NCBI GenBank assembly: GCA_007116425.1
Contig: SKIL01000093.1
Coordinates: 1 to 5,937, forward strand
Length of the DNA: 5,937 nt
From: Bacteriovoracaceae bacterium
Lineage (GTDB): Bacteria; Bdellovibrionota; Bacteriovoracia; Bacteriovoracales; Bacteriovoracaceae
Direction: 5' to 3'
Below are positions 1 to 4,695 of the stretch, one piece after another. The notes under the pieces were generated by a model, which saw only the letters and a list, made by a program, of their open reading frames with translations, made no database searches and had not been told where the DNA came from. Position 1 is the first letter of the stretch. Each line of letters starts with the position of its first letter. A program made the position numbers and the translations under genes.

Positions 1-101
1 CAATTATGGCCCCGTATGTGCGCAGATTGAGTGATCAAGACATTGCTGATTTGAGCGCTTATATTTCAAAACTTCCTCATAATTGGTCTGAATATAATTA
101 A
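1..101 (+). CDS. C-terminal end of a class I c-type cytochrome (5' partial)
   Basis: The reading frame is open from the left edge and ends at TAA 99-101. Its last residues read MAPYVRRLSDQDIADLSAYI and then a short polar tail. In class I cytochromes c (the c553/c4 type) the heme's second axial ligand is a methionine a few residues before the final helix, and that helix often reads 'LSDQDIADLAAYY/I'. The match is close, so the visible Met is probably the axial ligand. The CXXCH heme site would lie upstream, outside the window. The protein should be periplasmic and act in electron transfer. Only about 32 residues are visible, so the number of heme domains and the partner are unknown. The next gene starts 20 nt downstream on the same strand with no terminator between them, which suggests cotranscription. 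Confidence 0.75.
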   Translation, partial: IMAPYVRRLSDQDIADLSAYISKLPHNWSEYN

Positions 102-121
102 ATCCAATGAAGGTGGCTTGA

Positions 122-658
122 ATGCCGATTTATTCCTTTCATAACCACCTTCCCTCAATTGAAAAATCATCATACATTGCTCCTTCTGCAGATATTATTG
201 GTCGAGTAAAAGTGGGTAAGAACGCTTCTCTTTGGCATCAAGTTGTTGCTAGGGGGGACCTCAATGATATTATCATTGGAGATAATTGTAATATCCAAGA
301 CCTTTGTATTTTACATGTCGTTGAAGAGCTTCCTTTGATCATTGGAAAAAATGTAAGTGTCGGCCATAAGGCGACGTTGCATGCTTGTACGATTGGAGAC
401 TCTTGTTTGATAGGGATGGATTCAACCATTCTTGATGGTGCAGTGATTGGAGAAAACTCTGTCGTTGCAGCTGGATCTGTCGTTGCTCCTGGAAAGAAGT
501 TTCCCCCTGGAGTTATGATTATGGGTGCACCGGCCAAGGTTGTGCGAGAGCTAACTCCCGAAGAAAAAGAAGGGTATGGCAATCATTATAAAAGCTATTG
601 CAAGCTTAAAGATGAATTTAAAGATCCTTCAATTGTTACAGAGATTAAGACGAGTTAA
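122..658 (+). CDS. Gamma-carbonic anhydrase family protein (left-handed beta-helix hexapeptide-repeat; YrdA/PaaY-like)
   Basis: A 178-residue protein of the usual family length. The sequence is a run of imperfect hexapeptide repeats (about residues 20-140), which fold as a left-handed beta-helix that trimerises. The family signature is complete: RGDLNDI (44-50), NIQD (57-60), LHV with His65, and VGHKATLH with His82 and His87. These three histidines are the expected metal (Zn/Fe) ligands, and Arg44, Asp46 and Gln59 are the conserved polar residues of the site. GAPAKVVREL (135-144) leads into a C-terminal helix, also typical. Members include true carbonic anhydrases (Cam/CamH) and YrdA/CaiE/PaaY proteins whose activity is often weak or unproven, so hydration of CO2 is possible but not assured. 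The product is probably cytosolic, since no signal peptide is seen. ATG 122 has AAGG (110-113) 8 nt upstream. The stop codon overlaps the stop of the convergent DUF1499 gene. Confidence 0.92.
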   Translation: MPIYSFHNHLPSIEKSSYIAPSADIIGRVKVGKNASLWHQVVARGDLNDIIIGDNCNIQDLCILHVVEELPLIIGKNVSVGHKATLHACTIGDSCLIGMDSTILDGAVIGENSVVAAGSVVAPGKKFPPGVMIMGAPAKVVRELTPEEKEGYGNHYKSYCKLKDEFKDPSIVTEIKTS

Positions 659-1134
659 CTTCGTTGATAATAGCGAAATCGAATTCGCTCGACTCGCTTT
701 GAGTTTGACCCACGATCTGAGCGACCCACTCGAGAAGCTGATCGGTAGTGAATTAATTCTTCTTGCTCATCAAAGTAAAACTCTAGGTCATCAATAAATC
801 GAAAAATTCTTGAAGTGACTTCAATGTGAAGATAATTTTCTGACTGTTCAATAATTTCCATACCTGGCGTTGTTTCAATAATTCTTAGAAGAATTCGCTT
901 GGAGTTTTCTTTATCCCCCTGAAAATTTAAGGGTGGCATATAGTTTTTTGATTCGTCCTCAAAGGCATGAGTCACGATACAGTTTGGTGAGTCGGGACAC
1001 TCTTGTAAGAAAGGATGTGAGTCCGATGGCCCAAGATTCTCAGGTCTAGGTGCTGAACAGGACACTAAGAGTGTGCTAATCCCACTTATCAAAATGAGAG
1101 TTTGCAGAGATCTATTTTTTTTGAATAAGAACAT
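655..1134 (-). CDS. DUF1499 family lipoprotein
   Basis: A 159-residue precursor from ATG 1134. An in-frame TTG at 1146 would add four residues, but ATG is the likelier start. Residues 1-25 are a lipoprotein signal: KK at 6-7, a hydrophobic core, then the lipobox LVSC with Cys26 as the lipidated residue. Ser follows the Cys rather than Asp, so outer-membrane sorting is plausible in a Gram-negative cell. The mature part matches DUF1499: ECPDSPNC near 45-52, TSRIFRFIDDLEF near 107-119 and YRSASRVGRSDRGSN near 130-144. The last resembles the family's 'RSASRvGysDlGvN' block. DUF1499 has no established biochemical function, and none is proposed here. The start lies 23 nt inside the end of the DUF2288 gene, with no clear Shine-Dalgarno, which suggests translational coupling. 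The 3' end converges on the carbonic anhydrase gene. Confidence 0.87.
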   Translation of the reverse strand: MFLFKKNRSLQTLILISGISTLLVSCSAPRPENLGPSDSHPFLQECPDSPNCIVTHAFEDESKNYMPPLNFQGDKENSKRILLRIIETTPGMEIIEQSENYLHIEVTSRIFRFIDDLEFYFDEQEELIHYRSASRVGRSDRGSNSKRVERIRFRYYQRS

Positions 1135-1432
1135 AAGGTTGAACAATGATGAAGTTAAAATTCTTTTCGAGTTTGTTTTGCGAGAGGTTTTTTACGTGCT
1201 CTGCTTCTACTTTGATAAGTTGTTTTTTTTGCATAGCACTTCTGACACTTTCAACATCGTCGAGGGCCACTCTAGCTCCAATATCGTAAAGATCGAGTGC
1301 CGGATCGACGAGAACCAGTGAACCTCGCTTATAATGCTCTTCTAACATTTCCCAATTGGCATCAAGAACTTCTTCTTGAAGCTTTTTGCGAAGCTCATCA
1401 AGTCTTTCTTGAAATGTATTGGAGTCACTCAT
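1112..1432 (-). CDS. DUF2288 family protein
   Basis: A 106-residue soluble protein with no signal peptide or membrane segment. The N-terminal third is a charged helix (about residues 8-35). Then come YKRGSLVLVDPALDLYDIGA (about 34-53) and FIIVQPYVLIQ near the C-terminus (about 93-103). From memory these match the two best conserved blocks of DUF2288 ('hF.RG.l..V.p.LDLveVa' and 'vv.PwVLvQ'). The length (about 90-110) also fits. The family has no known function. The gene lies 67 nt behind the histone, with a hairpin between them, and overlaps the downstream lipoprotein gene by 23 nt. The ATG at 1432 has no recognisable Shine-Dalgarno: the preceding bases read AAAAGCTAGAACT. A cytosolic partner for the lipoprotein would be a guess from position only. 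Confidence 0.82.
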   Translation of the reverse strand: MSDSNTFQERLDELRKKLQEEVLDANWEMLEEHYKRGSLVLVDPALDLYDIGARVALDDVESVRSAMQKKQLIKVEAEHVKNLSQNKLEKNFNFIIVQPYVLIQKK

Positions 1433-1458
1433 AGTTCTAGCTTTTGAAAGTCTTAATA

Positions 1459-1483
1459 AAGAGGGTCATTGCTCGACCCTCTT
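1459..1483 (-). terminator. 9-bp perfect hairpin behind the histone gene
   Basis: AAGAGGGTC (1459-1467) and GACCCTCTT (1475-1483) form a perfect 9-bp stem with a 7-nt loop. It starts 17 nt past the histone stop codon. Read on the minus strand it follows seven As and runs into CTCTTTATTAAG, a short imperfect U-tract. Read on the plus strand it is followed four bases later by seven Ts (1488-1494), but no plus-strand gene is nearby to use it. The best reading is the terminator of the histone transcript, with possible read-through into DUF2288. Efficiency is uncertain because the minus-strand U-tract is short. Confidence 0.7.
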
Positions 1484-1499
1484 ACTATTTTTTTGAGGA

Positions 1500-1682
1500 T
1501 TAGAAGTCGCTAGCACGTACAGTCTTTCTACCGTTAGCTGTACATCTCTCTTGAGCATCTTTAACCATTTGGTGAACTCTTTCATTAAGCTTTTCAAGAG
1601 CATCACTTGAAACATTGAGTCCTGAGCTTTTTAGAGCTTCTTTTGTTTTTGATCCAACAAGTAGCATTTCTTTTTCGGCCAT
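1500..1682 (-). CDS. Bacterial histone (single histone-fold protein, Bdellovibrio HBb/Bd0055-like)
   Basis: A 60-residue basic-ended protein with a histone-fold pattern: a short helix (about 10-20, SKTKEALKSSG), a loop, a long amphipathic helix from VSSDALEKL to about residue 50, and then GRKTVRASDF (51-60). The last block corresponds to GRKTIKAEDI of the archaeal histone HMfB, where the Arg and Asp form the conserved intrachain pair and RKT touches DNA. Bdellovibrio bacteriovorus has an abundant nucleoid histone of this size (Bd0055/HBb), and this is the closest known type. The expected role is binding and bending or coating DNA as a dimer in the nucleoid. The chain ends where the third helix would begin. 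ATG 1682 has GGAG (1690-1693) 7 nt upstream. A hairpin follows the gene and a promoter candidate precedes it, so it is probably monocistronic. HU/IHF-type proteins look quite different. Confidence 0.88.
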   Translation of the reverse strand: MAEKEMLLVGSKTKEALKSSGLNVSSDALEKLNERVHQMVKDAQERCTANGRKTVRASDF

Positions 1683-1701
1683 ATCCGTACTCCATTTTGA
1701 A

Positions 1702-1723
1702 AAACGTTAATCAGAAACGTTAA
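1702..1723. repeat. Tandem 9-bp direct repeats (AAACGTTAA) in the histone leader
   Basis: AAACGTTAA occurs at 1702-1710 and again at 1715-1723, separated by TCAG (13-nt period). Each copy contains the palindrome AACGTT. They lie between the histone promoter candidate and its ATG, just downstream of the predicted start site, where a repressor or autoregulator could act. That function is inference; the repeat itself is exact. Confidence 0.5.
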
Positions 1724-1738
1724 GTATAATAGGTCTTA

Positions 1739-1766
1739 ATTCTATAGAGAATTTACTATCTTTCAA
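1739..1766 (-). promoter_or_regulatory. Sigma70-type promoter candidate for the histone gene
   Basis: On the minus strand TTGAAA (1766-1761) is followed after 16 nt by TAGAAT (1744-1739). Each differs from consensus by one base. Transcription would begin near 1732, giving a leader of about 50 nt that holds the paired AAACGTTAA repeats and the GGAG ribosome site. A second -10-like hexamer, TATACT (1728-1723), lies closer to the gene but has a poor -35. The intervening sequence is strongly AT-rich, which also favours promoter activity. Confidence 0.5.
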
Positions 1767-1785
1767 TCGCTTTTTAATTAAAACC

Positions 1786-1797
1786 GCCTAAAAAGGC
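1786..1797 (-). terminator. Weak hairpin behind the acyltransferase gene
   Basis: On the minus strand GCCT-TTTT-AGGC forms a 4-bp stem with a 4-nt loop, then GGTTTTAATT. It begins about 30 nt after the acyltransferase stop codon. The stem is short for an intrinsic terminator, so it may only pause transcription. The rest of the 144-nt gap between the acyltransferase and histone genes holds the histone promoter candidate and leader. Confidence 0.3.
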
Positions 1798-1826
1798 AGA
1801 TATTCATGGATTTAAGCCATATAGGT

Positions 1827-2471
1827 TCAGAGATTTTTTATTTTTTCTTCACCTTGCAGAAGTGATGAGCCGATTTCTTGACAAAGTTTATCATAGTCGT
1901 CTAGTGCGAGATTGCTTGTGACTACGAAGGGTTCACCGTAATAAACAAAAAATTTACTAAAAGGTTTAGGCATTCTGAATTGATCCCAGCTATTAAAAGT
2001 CCATGCCTTCTTTGGATAAATAGCGAGAGGAATTATTGGAAGTTGAGTCTTTTTTGCAATATCAATAATTCCTCGCTTGACTATATGGCGAGGTCCTTTA
2101 GGTCCATCGACTGTTATTGCACCATTAAAAGATTCTTGTTTCAAAGTTTCGATCATTGAAAATAACGCCTTTATAGCGCCACGGTGAGAGCTACCTCGAA
2201 CGGGATAATGACCATATTTTTCACAGGCCGTCGCCACTAATTGTCCGTCACCTGAAGCCGAGACAATCATAGCGCACTTATCATGAGTGTGAGAGCTTAA
2301 CGCCATAAGTAAATCTTGATGCCATAAAGCATAAATATAGCGGCCTTGCTTGAGTTGCTTGGCCTTTTCTAAATTTTCAAGACCTCGGTACTCAACTCTT
2401 AAAGTCGAAGTTAGTAATCTGCTAAATACATAGGCGATATAGGCCAGAACTTTATGGCCAAGTTCTTTCAT
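1827..2471 (-). CDS. Lysophospholipid acyltransferase family protein (DUF374)
   Basis: A 214-residue protein matching the DUF374 branch of the LPLAT/PlsC acyltransferase superfamily in length and motif order. Visible blocks are YALWHQDLLM (47-56) with the probable catalytic His51, SASGDGQL (71-78), PVRGSSHRGA (90-99), TVDGPKGPRH (120-129) and SWDQFRMPKPF (161-171). DGPKGPR is the hallmark of this branch. The first 22 residues are moderately hydrophobic and could anchor the enzyme at the inner membrane. The predicted reaction is transfer of an acyl chain to a lysolipid or lipid A-like acceptor. The acceptor cannot be told from sequence, and the classic HX4D motif is not intact here (His51 is followed by QDLLM), as is usual for DUF374. 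ATG 2471 has only a weak GTGAG upstream. It is divergent from the YceI gene and shares a promoter region with it. Confidence 0.88.
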   Translation of the reverse strand: MKELGHKVLAYIAYVFSRLLTSTLRVEYRGLENLEKAKQLKQGRYIYALWHQDLLMALSSHTHDKCAMIVSASGDGQLVATACEKYGHYPVRGSSHRGAIKALFSMIETLKQESFNGAITVDGPKGPRHIVKRGIIDIAKKTQLPIIPLAIYPKKAWTFNSWDQFRMPKPFSKFFVYYGEPFVVTSNLALDDYDKLCQEIGSSLLQGEEKIKNL

Positions 2472-2494
2472 ATAAGCTCACTTTTTCCTAATAT

Positions 2495-2543
2495 GCTGTA
2501 CATTGTATTGATTTTTGAAACATTGGCCAATACATTACATAGC
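2495..2543. promoter_or_regulatory. Overlapping divergent promoter candidates within an imperfect dyad
   Basis: The 98-nt gap between the acyltransferase and YceI starts carries two interlocked promoter-like pairs. Minus strand: TTGGCC (2530-2525), 17 nt, TACAAT (2507-2502). Plus strand: TTGATT (2508-2513), 17 nt, TACATT (2531-2536). The -10 elements sit in the arms of an imperfect inverted repeat, GCTGTACATTGTATTG (2495-2510) against CAATACATTACATAGC (2528-2543), which pairs at 12 of 16 positions. A perfect 10-bp palindrome, ATTGGCCAAT, occupies 2522-2531. Either a symmetric bidirectional promoter or an operator would explain this. The -35 boxes match consensus at only 4 of 6 positions. Confidence 0.4.
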
Positions 2544-2559
2544 GTATCTATATTACTAT

Positions 2560-2565
2560 GGAGGA
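2560..2565 (+). promoter_or_regulatory. Shine-Dalgarno that sets the YceI start
   Basis: GGAGGA lies 5 nt upstream of ATG 2570. It overlaps an in-frame upstream ATG at 2558, so that ATG would have to be translated through the ribosome site. The position shows that ATG 2570 is the real start, and the signal peptide then begins properly with MKNW. Confidence 0.85.
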
Positions 2566-2569
2566 ATTA

Positions 2570-3181
2570 ATGAAAAATTGGATAACCTTACTTATTGCTT
2601 CACTTTTTACTTTACCTGCGCTTGCTGATCATCACGGTGGTGGTGACTCAAGTAAGTATCGCTATGGAGTTGATACTGAAGAGAGTTATGTTCGCTGGGA
2701 GGGAACGAGAGTTGGTGGTGGTCATGATGGAAGAATCATGGTCAAAGAAGGCCATCTTAATCTAAGAGAGAGAAATCTTCTCGGTGGAGAGTTCGTTGTC
2801 GATATGAACTCTATCATTGTTGACGATATTAAGGATGAAAGTCGAAATGCGCGACTAAGAAACCATTTACTTTCTGATGACTTCTTTTCGGTGGAGAAGC
2901 ATCCAGAAGCAAAAATTGTTGTTCGCGACGCCCAATTTGGTAAGGGCGGAGTTTATAATATTGTCGCCGATCTCACTATTATGGGTGAAACGCATCCGGT
3001 AGCTTTTGATGCAAAGATTGAAGAGAATGATGGTGTCGTTACAGCTGAGGCCGACTTTTCAATTGATAGAACGAAGTGGGGAGTTCGCTACCGCTCAGGA
3101 AGCTTTTTTGAGGCCCTAGGTGATAGAATGATTCACGATGATATCAAATTTGGTGTTCGATTAAGCGCTAAGAAAAAATAA
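2570..3181 (+). CDS. Secreted YceI-family (lipocalin-like) protein
   Basis: A 203-residue precursor. Residues 1-19 form a signal peptide (MKNW, a hydrophobic core, then LPALA) with predicted cleavage before Asp20. The mature N-terminus reads DHHGGGD, a short His/Gly cluster. The rest is a YceI domain: YGVDTEESYVRWEG, GGEFVVDMNSI, LRNHLLSDDFFSVEKHPEAK, then GVYNIVADLTIMGETHPV and the closing FSIDRTKWGVRY. YceI proteins are periplasmic beta-barrels that bind polyisoprenoid or other amphipathic ligands; the ligand here is unknown. The pattern 'VRWEGTRVGGGHDG' resembles the branch with W-G-x-K-x-G-x-H-x-G more than E. coli YceI. The start follows a strong GGAGGA. The gene appears monocistronic: a hairpin follows, and the next gene is convergent 39 nt away. 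Confidence 0.9.
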   Translation: MKNWITLLIASLFTLPALADHHGGGDSSKYRYGVDTEESYVRWEGTRVGGGHDGRIMVKEGHLNLRERNLLGGEFVVDMNSIIVDDIKDESRNARLRNHLLSDDFFSVEKHPEAKIVVRDAQFGKGGVYNIVADLTIMGETHPVAFDAKIEENDGVVTAEADFSIDRTKWGVRYRSGSFFEALGDRMIHDDIKFGVRLSAKKK

Positions 3182-3201
3182 GTAGTCTTTAAGGACTTGT
3201 G

Positions 3202-3235
3202 GATCTCAAGGTCTGGCCAGTTAGACCTTGAGATC
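3202..3235. terminator. Perfect 13-bp hairpin between convergent genes (bidirectional terminator candidate)
   Basis: GATCTCAAGGTCT (3202-3214) and AGACCTTGAGATC (3223-3235) pair perfectly around the 8-nt loop GGCCAGTT. It begins 20 nt after the YceI stop and overlaps the last four codons and stop of the convergent small membrane protein. On the plus strand it is followed by TCTATTC, a partial U-tract. On the minus strand no U-tract follows. It could therefore terminate YceI transcription and protect both 3' ends against exonucleases, but a strong classic terminator is not proved. Confidence 0.65.
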
Positions 3236-3481
3236 TCTATTCAACATCGACTCGATTTCGTTGTCGAGCATACCAAGCTTTTGGCCATACTGTTGACCGC
3301 TAATAAAAGCTTCTTTTTTTGCTTCTGAGTCCTCAGGATTCTTTTTAAATTTTAAAACGGATTCATAGTATTTTGCTTCGTACTTCATTCTTTCAATTTC
3401 TTTTTTACGATAGCGGTCTGTAATAAAAAAAAGCGCAATCAACACAATTGTCATACTAAGAACGAGAGTTTTTACATCCAT
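3221..3481 (-). CDS. Small single-pass membrane protein of unknown function
   Basis: An 86-residue protein. The start is ATG 3481, because GGAG (3490-3487) lies 5 nt upstream; an in-frame TTG at 3523 would add 14 polar residues before the membrane segment and lacks such support. Residues about 4-20 (KTLVLSMTIVLIALFFI) are one hydrophobic helix, followed at once by RYRKKEIER. The positive-inside rule therefore puts the C-terminal part in the cytoplasm. Residues 22-55 are charged and probably helical or coiled coil (EIERMKYEAKYYESVLKF), and a second helical stretch follows FISGQQYGQKLG. The family is not recognised. No catalytic or metal motif is visible. It lies convergent to YceI and divergent from the ABC ATPase. 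The 3' codons form one arm of the hairpin described above. Confidence 0.7.
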   Translation of the reverse strand: MDVKTLVLSMTIVLIALFFITDRYRKKEIERMKYEAKYYESVLKFKKNPEDSEAKKEAFISGQQYGQKLGMLDNEIESMLNRDLKV

Positions 3482-3603
3482 ACTTACTCCAAAATTAAGG
3501 CCATGCCTCTTATAGCGCGTCAAAAAGAGGGATGCAAGAAAGATTGAAAGGGATGGGTCATTTGAGCTTGATTTGTCGCTATGTATCGGGCTAAGTTCGC
3601 CCT

Positions 3604-4695
3604 ATGTATCAGTTGGAATTTAAAAATATTTGTAAAACTTTCGATCATAAGTCAATTTCGGCCCTAAATTCTGTCAATTTAGTTTTGAGCTCTGACCCTT
3701 TGGCAATTATGGGGCCATCCGGAACAGGAAAGTCGACCTTATTAAAAATTATGAGCGGCTTAGTCAAACCTGACAGTGGAGAAGTTTATTTAAATGAAGG
3801 CCAGGGAGCTAAGCGAATTACTTTCGAAGAATTAAAAAAGTGGGTTAGCTATTTACCACAGGCCTTAGAAATCTCAAATGAGAAGACGATTTTTGAACAT
3901 ATTCAAGCGGCATGTGCTCCAGAAAATGACGACTCCTATTATTATACTCGAGAGCTAATAGATCTTTTTTCTTTGCACTATAAAGATGATCAATACCCAA
4001 ATCAATTATCCTTTGGTCAGCTTCAAAGATTGGCCTTTGCTATTGCCTTGGCCTCTAGGCCGAAGTGGATACTTCTAGATGAGCCTTTTGCTCATCTCGA
4101 CTTAATGCTTGAAAAAGAGTTAAAAATTGAGTTGGCACAAGTTTTTGAGCAACTAGGTGTCACTCCTGTTTTAGTAACTCATGCCTTCAAAGATGTGCTT
4201 GATAACTCTTCAAAATTGTATCTTCTTCATTATGGACAAATCTATCAGTCGGGAGACCCACTCGATCTTTATCTGCAACCAAAAGATTCGTTCGTCGCTC
4301 GCTTTTTTGGCCCATCCAATTTAATTCCCGTTTCAATTGTCTTGGAAGATGCAGGTCGGGCCCAAGTTTTTTCTGAGAGTTTAGAAGAGAATCTAGACTT
4401 TGGGGCATCTGTATATCCTATGACCTATAATCAGTCTGCAGCATCTGAGTTTGCTTTTGCTTTCTTTCGCCCAGAGGCACTCGATCTACTCCCAGAGAAT
4501 GAATCCGAAGTTGGAATAAAAGCAAAAGTACAAAAGGTTAGTATTGGAGAGAATGGAAACCTCGTTGAAGTTTCGCTCTTGAGTAAGAATAATCAAATCA
4601 AACTCTATGCTTATGATAGATTTCGACAAATAAGAAAAGGTCAAAAAGTTCGAATGCAAGTTCGTCTTGATCAAGTTCGAATTATTTCAAGCTAA
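3604..4695 (+). CDS. ABC transporter ATP-binding protein, PotA/FbpC/CysA type with C-terminal TOBE-like domain
   Basis: A 363-residue ATPase. All nucleotide-binding elements are present: Walker A GPSGTGKST (37-45), Q-loop YLPQ with Gln86, signature LSFGQLQR (135-142), Walker B WILLDEP with Glu160 (155-161), D-loop AHLD (163-166) and H-loop His193. The signature has Phe in place of the first Gly of LSGGQ. After about residue 230 comes FFGPSNLIPV, then a beta-rich C-terminal domain with FRPEAL (288-293), the layout of the TOBE/regulatory domain in importers of iron, spermidine, sulfate or phosphonate. It should act at the inner membrane with a permease pair and a binding protein, none of which lie in this window, so the substrate is unknown. 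The first in-frame ATG after a TAA at 3592 is 3604; its Shine-Dalgarno is weak. The 3' end overlaps the convergent glycosyltransferase by 14 nt. Confidence 0.88.
   Translation: MYQLEFKNICKTFDHKSISALNSVNLVLSSDPLAIMGPSGTGKSTLLKIMSGLVKPDSGEVYLNEGQGAKRITFEELKKWVSYLPQALEISNEKTIFEHIQAACAPENDDSYYYTRELIDLFSLHYKDDQYPNQLSFGQLQRLAFAIALASRPKWILLDEPFAHLDLMLEKELKIELAQVFEQLGVTPVLVTHAFKDVLDNSSKLYLLHYGQIYQSGDPLDLYLQPKDSFVARFFGPSNLIPVSIVLEDAGRAQVFSESLEENLDFGASVYPMTYNQSAASEFAFAFFRPEALDLLPENESEVGIKAKVQKVSIGENGNLVEVSLLSKNNQIKLYAYDRFRQIRKGQKVRMQVRLDQVRIISS

Noticed and set aside
238..582. Minus-strand open frame of 114 codons inside the carbonic anhydrase gene
   Set aside because: It lies wholly antisense to a gene with intact family motifs, and its translation (rich in Pro, Ser and Thr) resembles no protein.
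576..797. Plus-strand frame crossing the carbonic anhydrase and DUF1499 ends
   Set aside because: It overlaps two well supported genes in other frames, has no ribosome site and no recognisable product.
1073..1321. Plus-strand frame opposite DUF2288/DUF1499
   Set aside because: It is antisense to two family-matching genes, and its Phe/Cys-rich translation is typical of a shadow frame.
3532..3594. A 20-codon plus-strand leader ORF (starts MQERLKGMG) just before the ABC ATPase, in the same frame
   Set aside because: GAGGG touches the ATG with no usable spacing, the peptide shows no regulatory run of one residue, and no attenuator hairpin pair is visible. A leader peptide cannot be excluded but is not supported.
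3588..3602. GGGC/GCCC 4-bp inverted repeat just before the ABC ATPase start
   Set aside because: A 4-bp stem is expected by chance. It might mask the start, but there is no second pairing partner or conserved motif to suggest a riboswitch or thermometer.
4187..4408. Minus-strand frame inside the ABC ATPase
   Set aside because: It is antisense to a gene with all ATPase motifs, with no supporting start signal.
4486..4674. Second minus-strand frame inside the ABC ATPase
   Set aside because: It is antisense to the C-terminal domain, and its low-complexity Ile/Leu/Phe/Asn/Ser content suggests a shadow.
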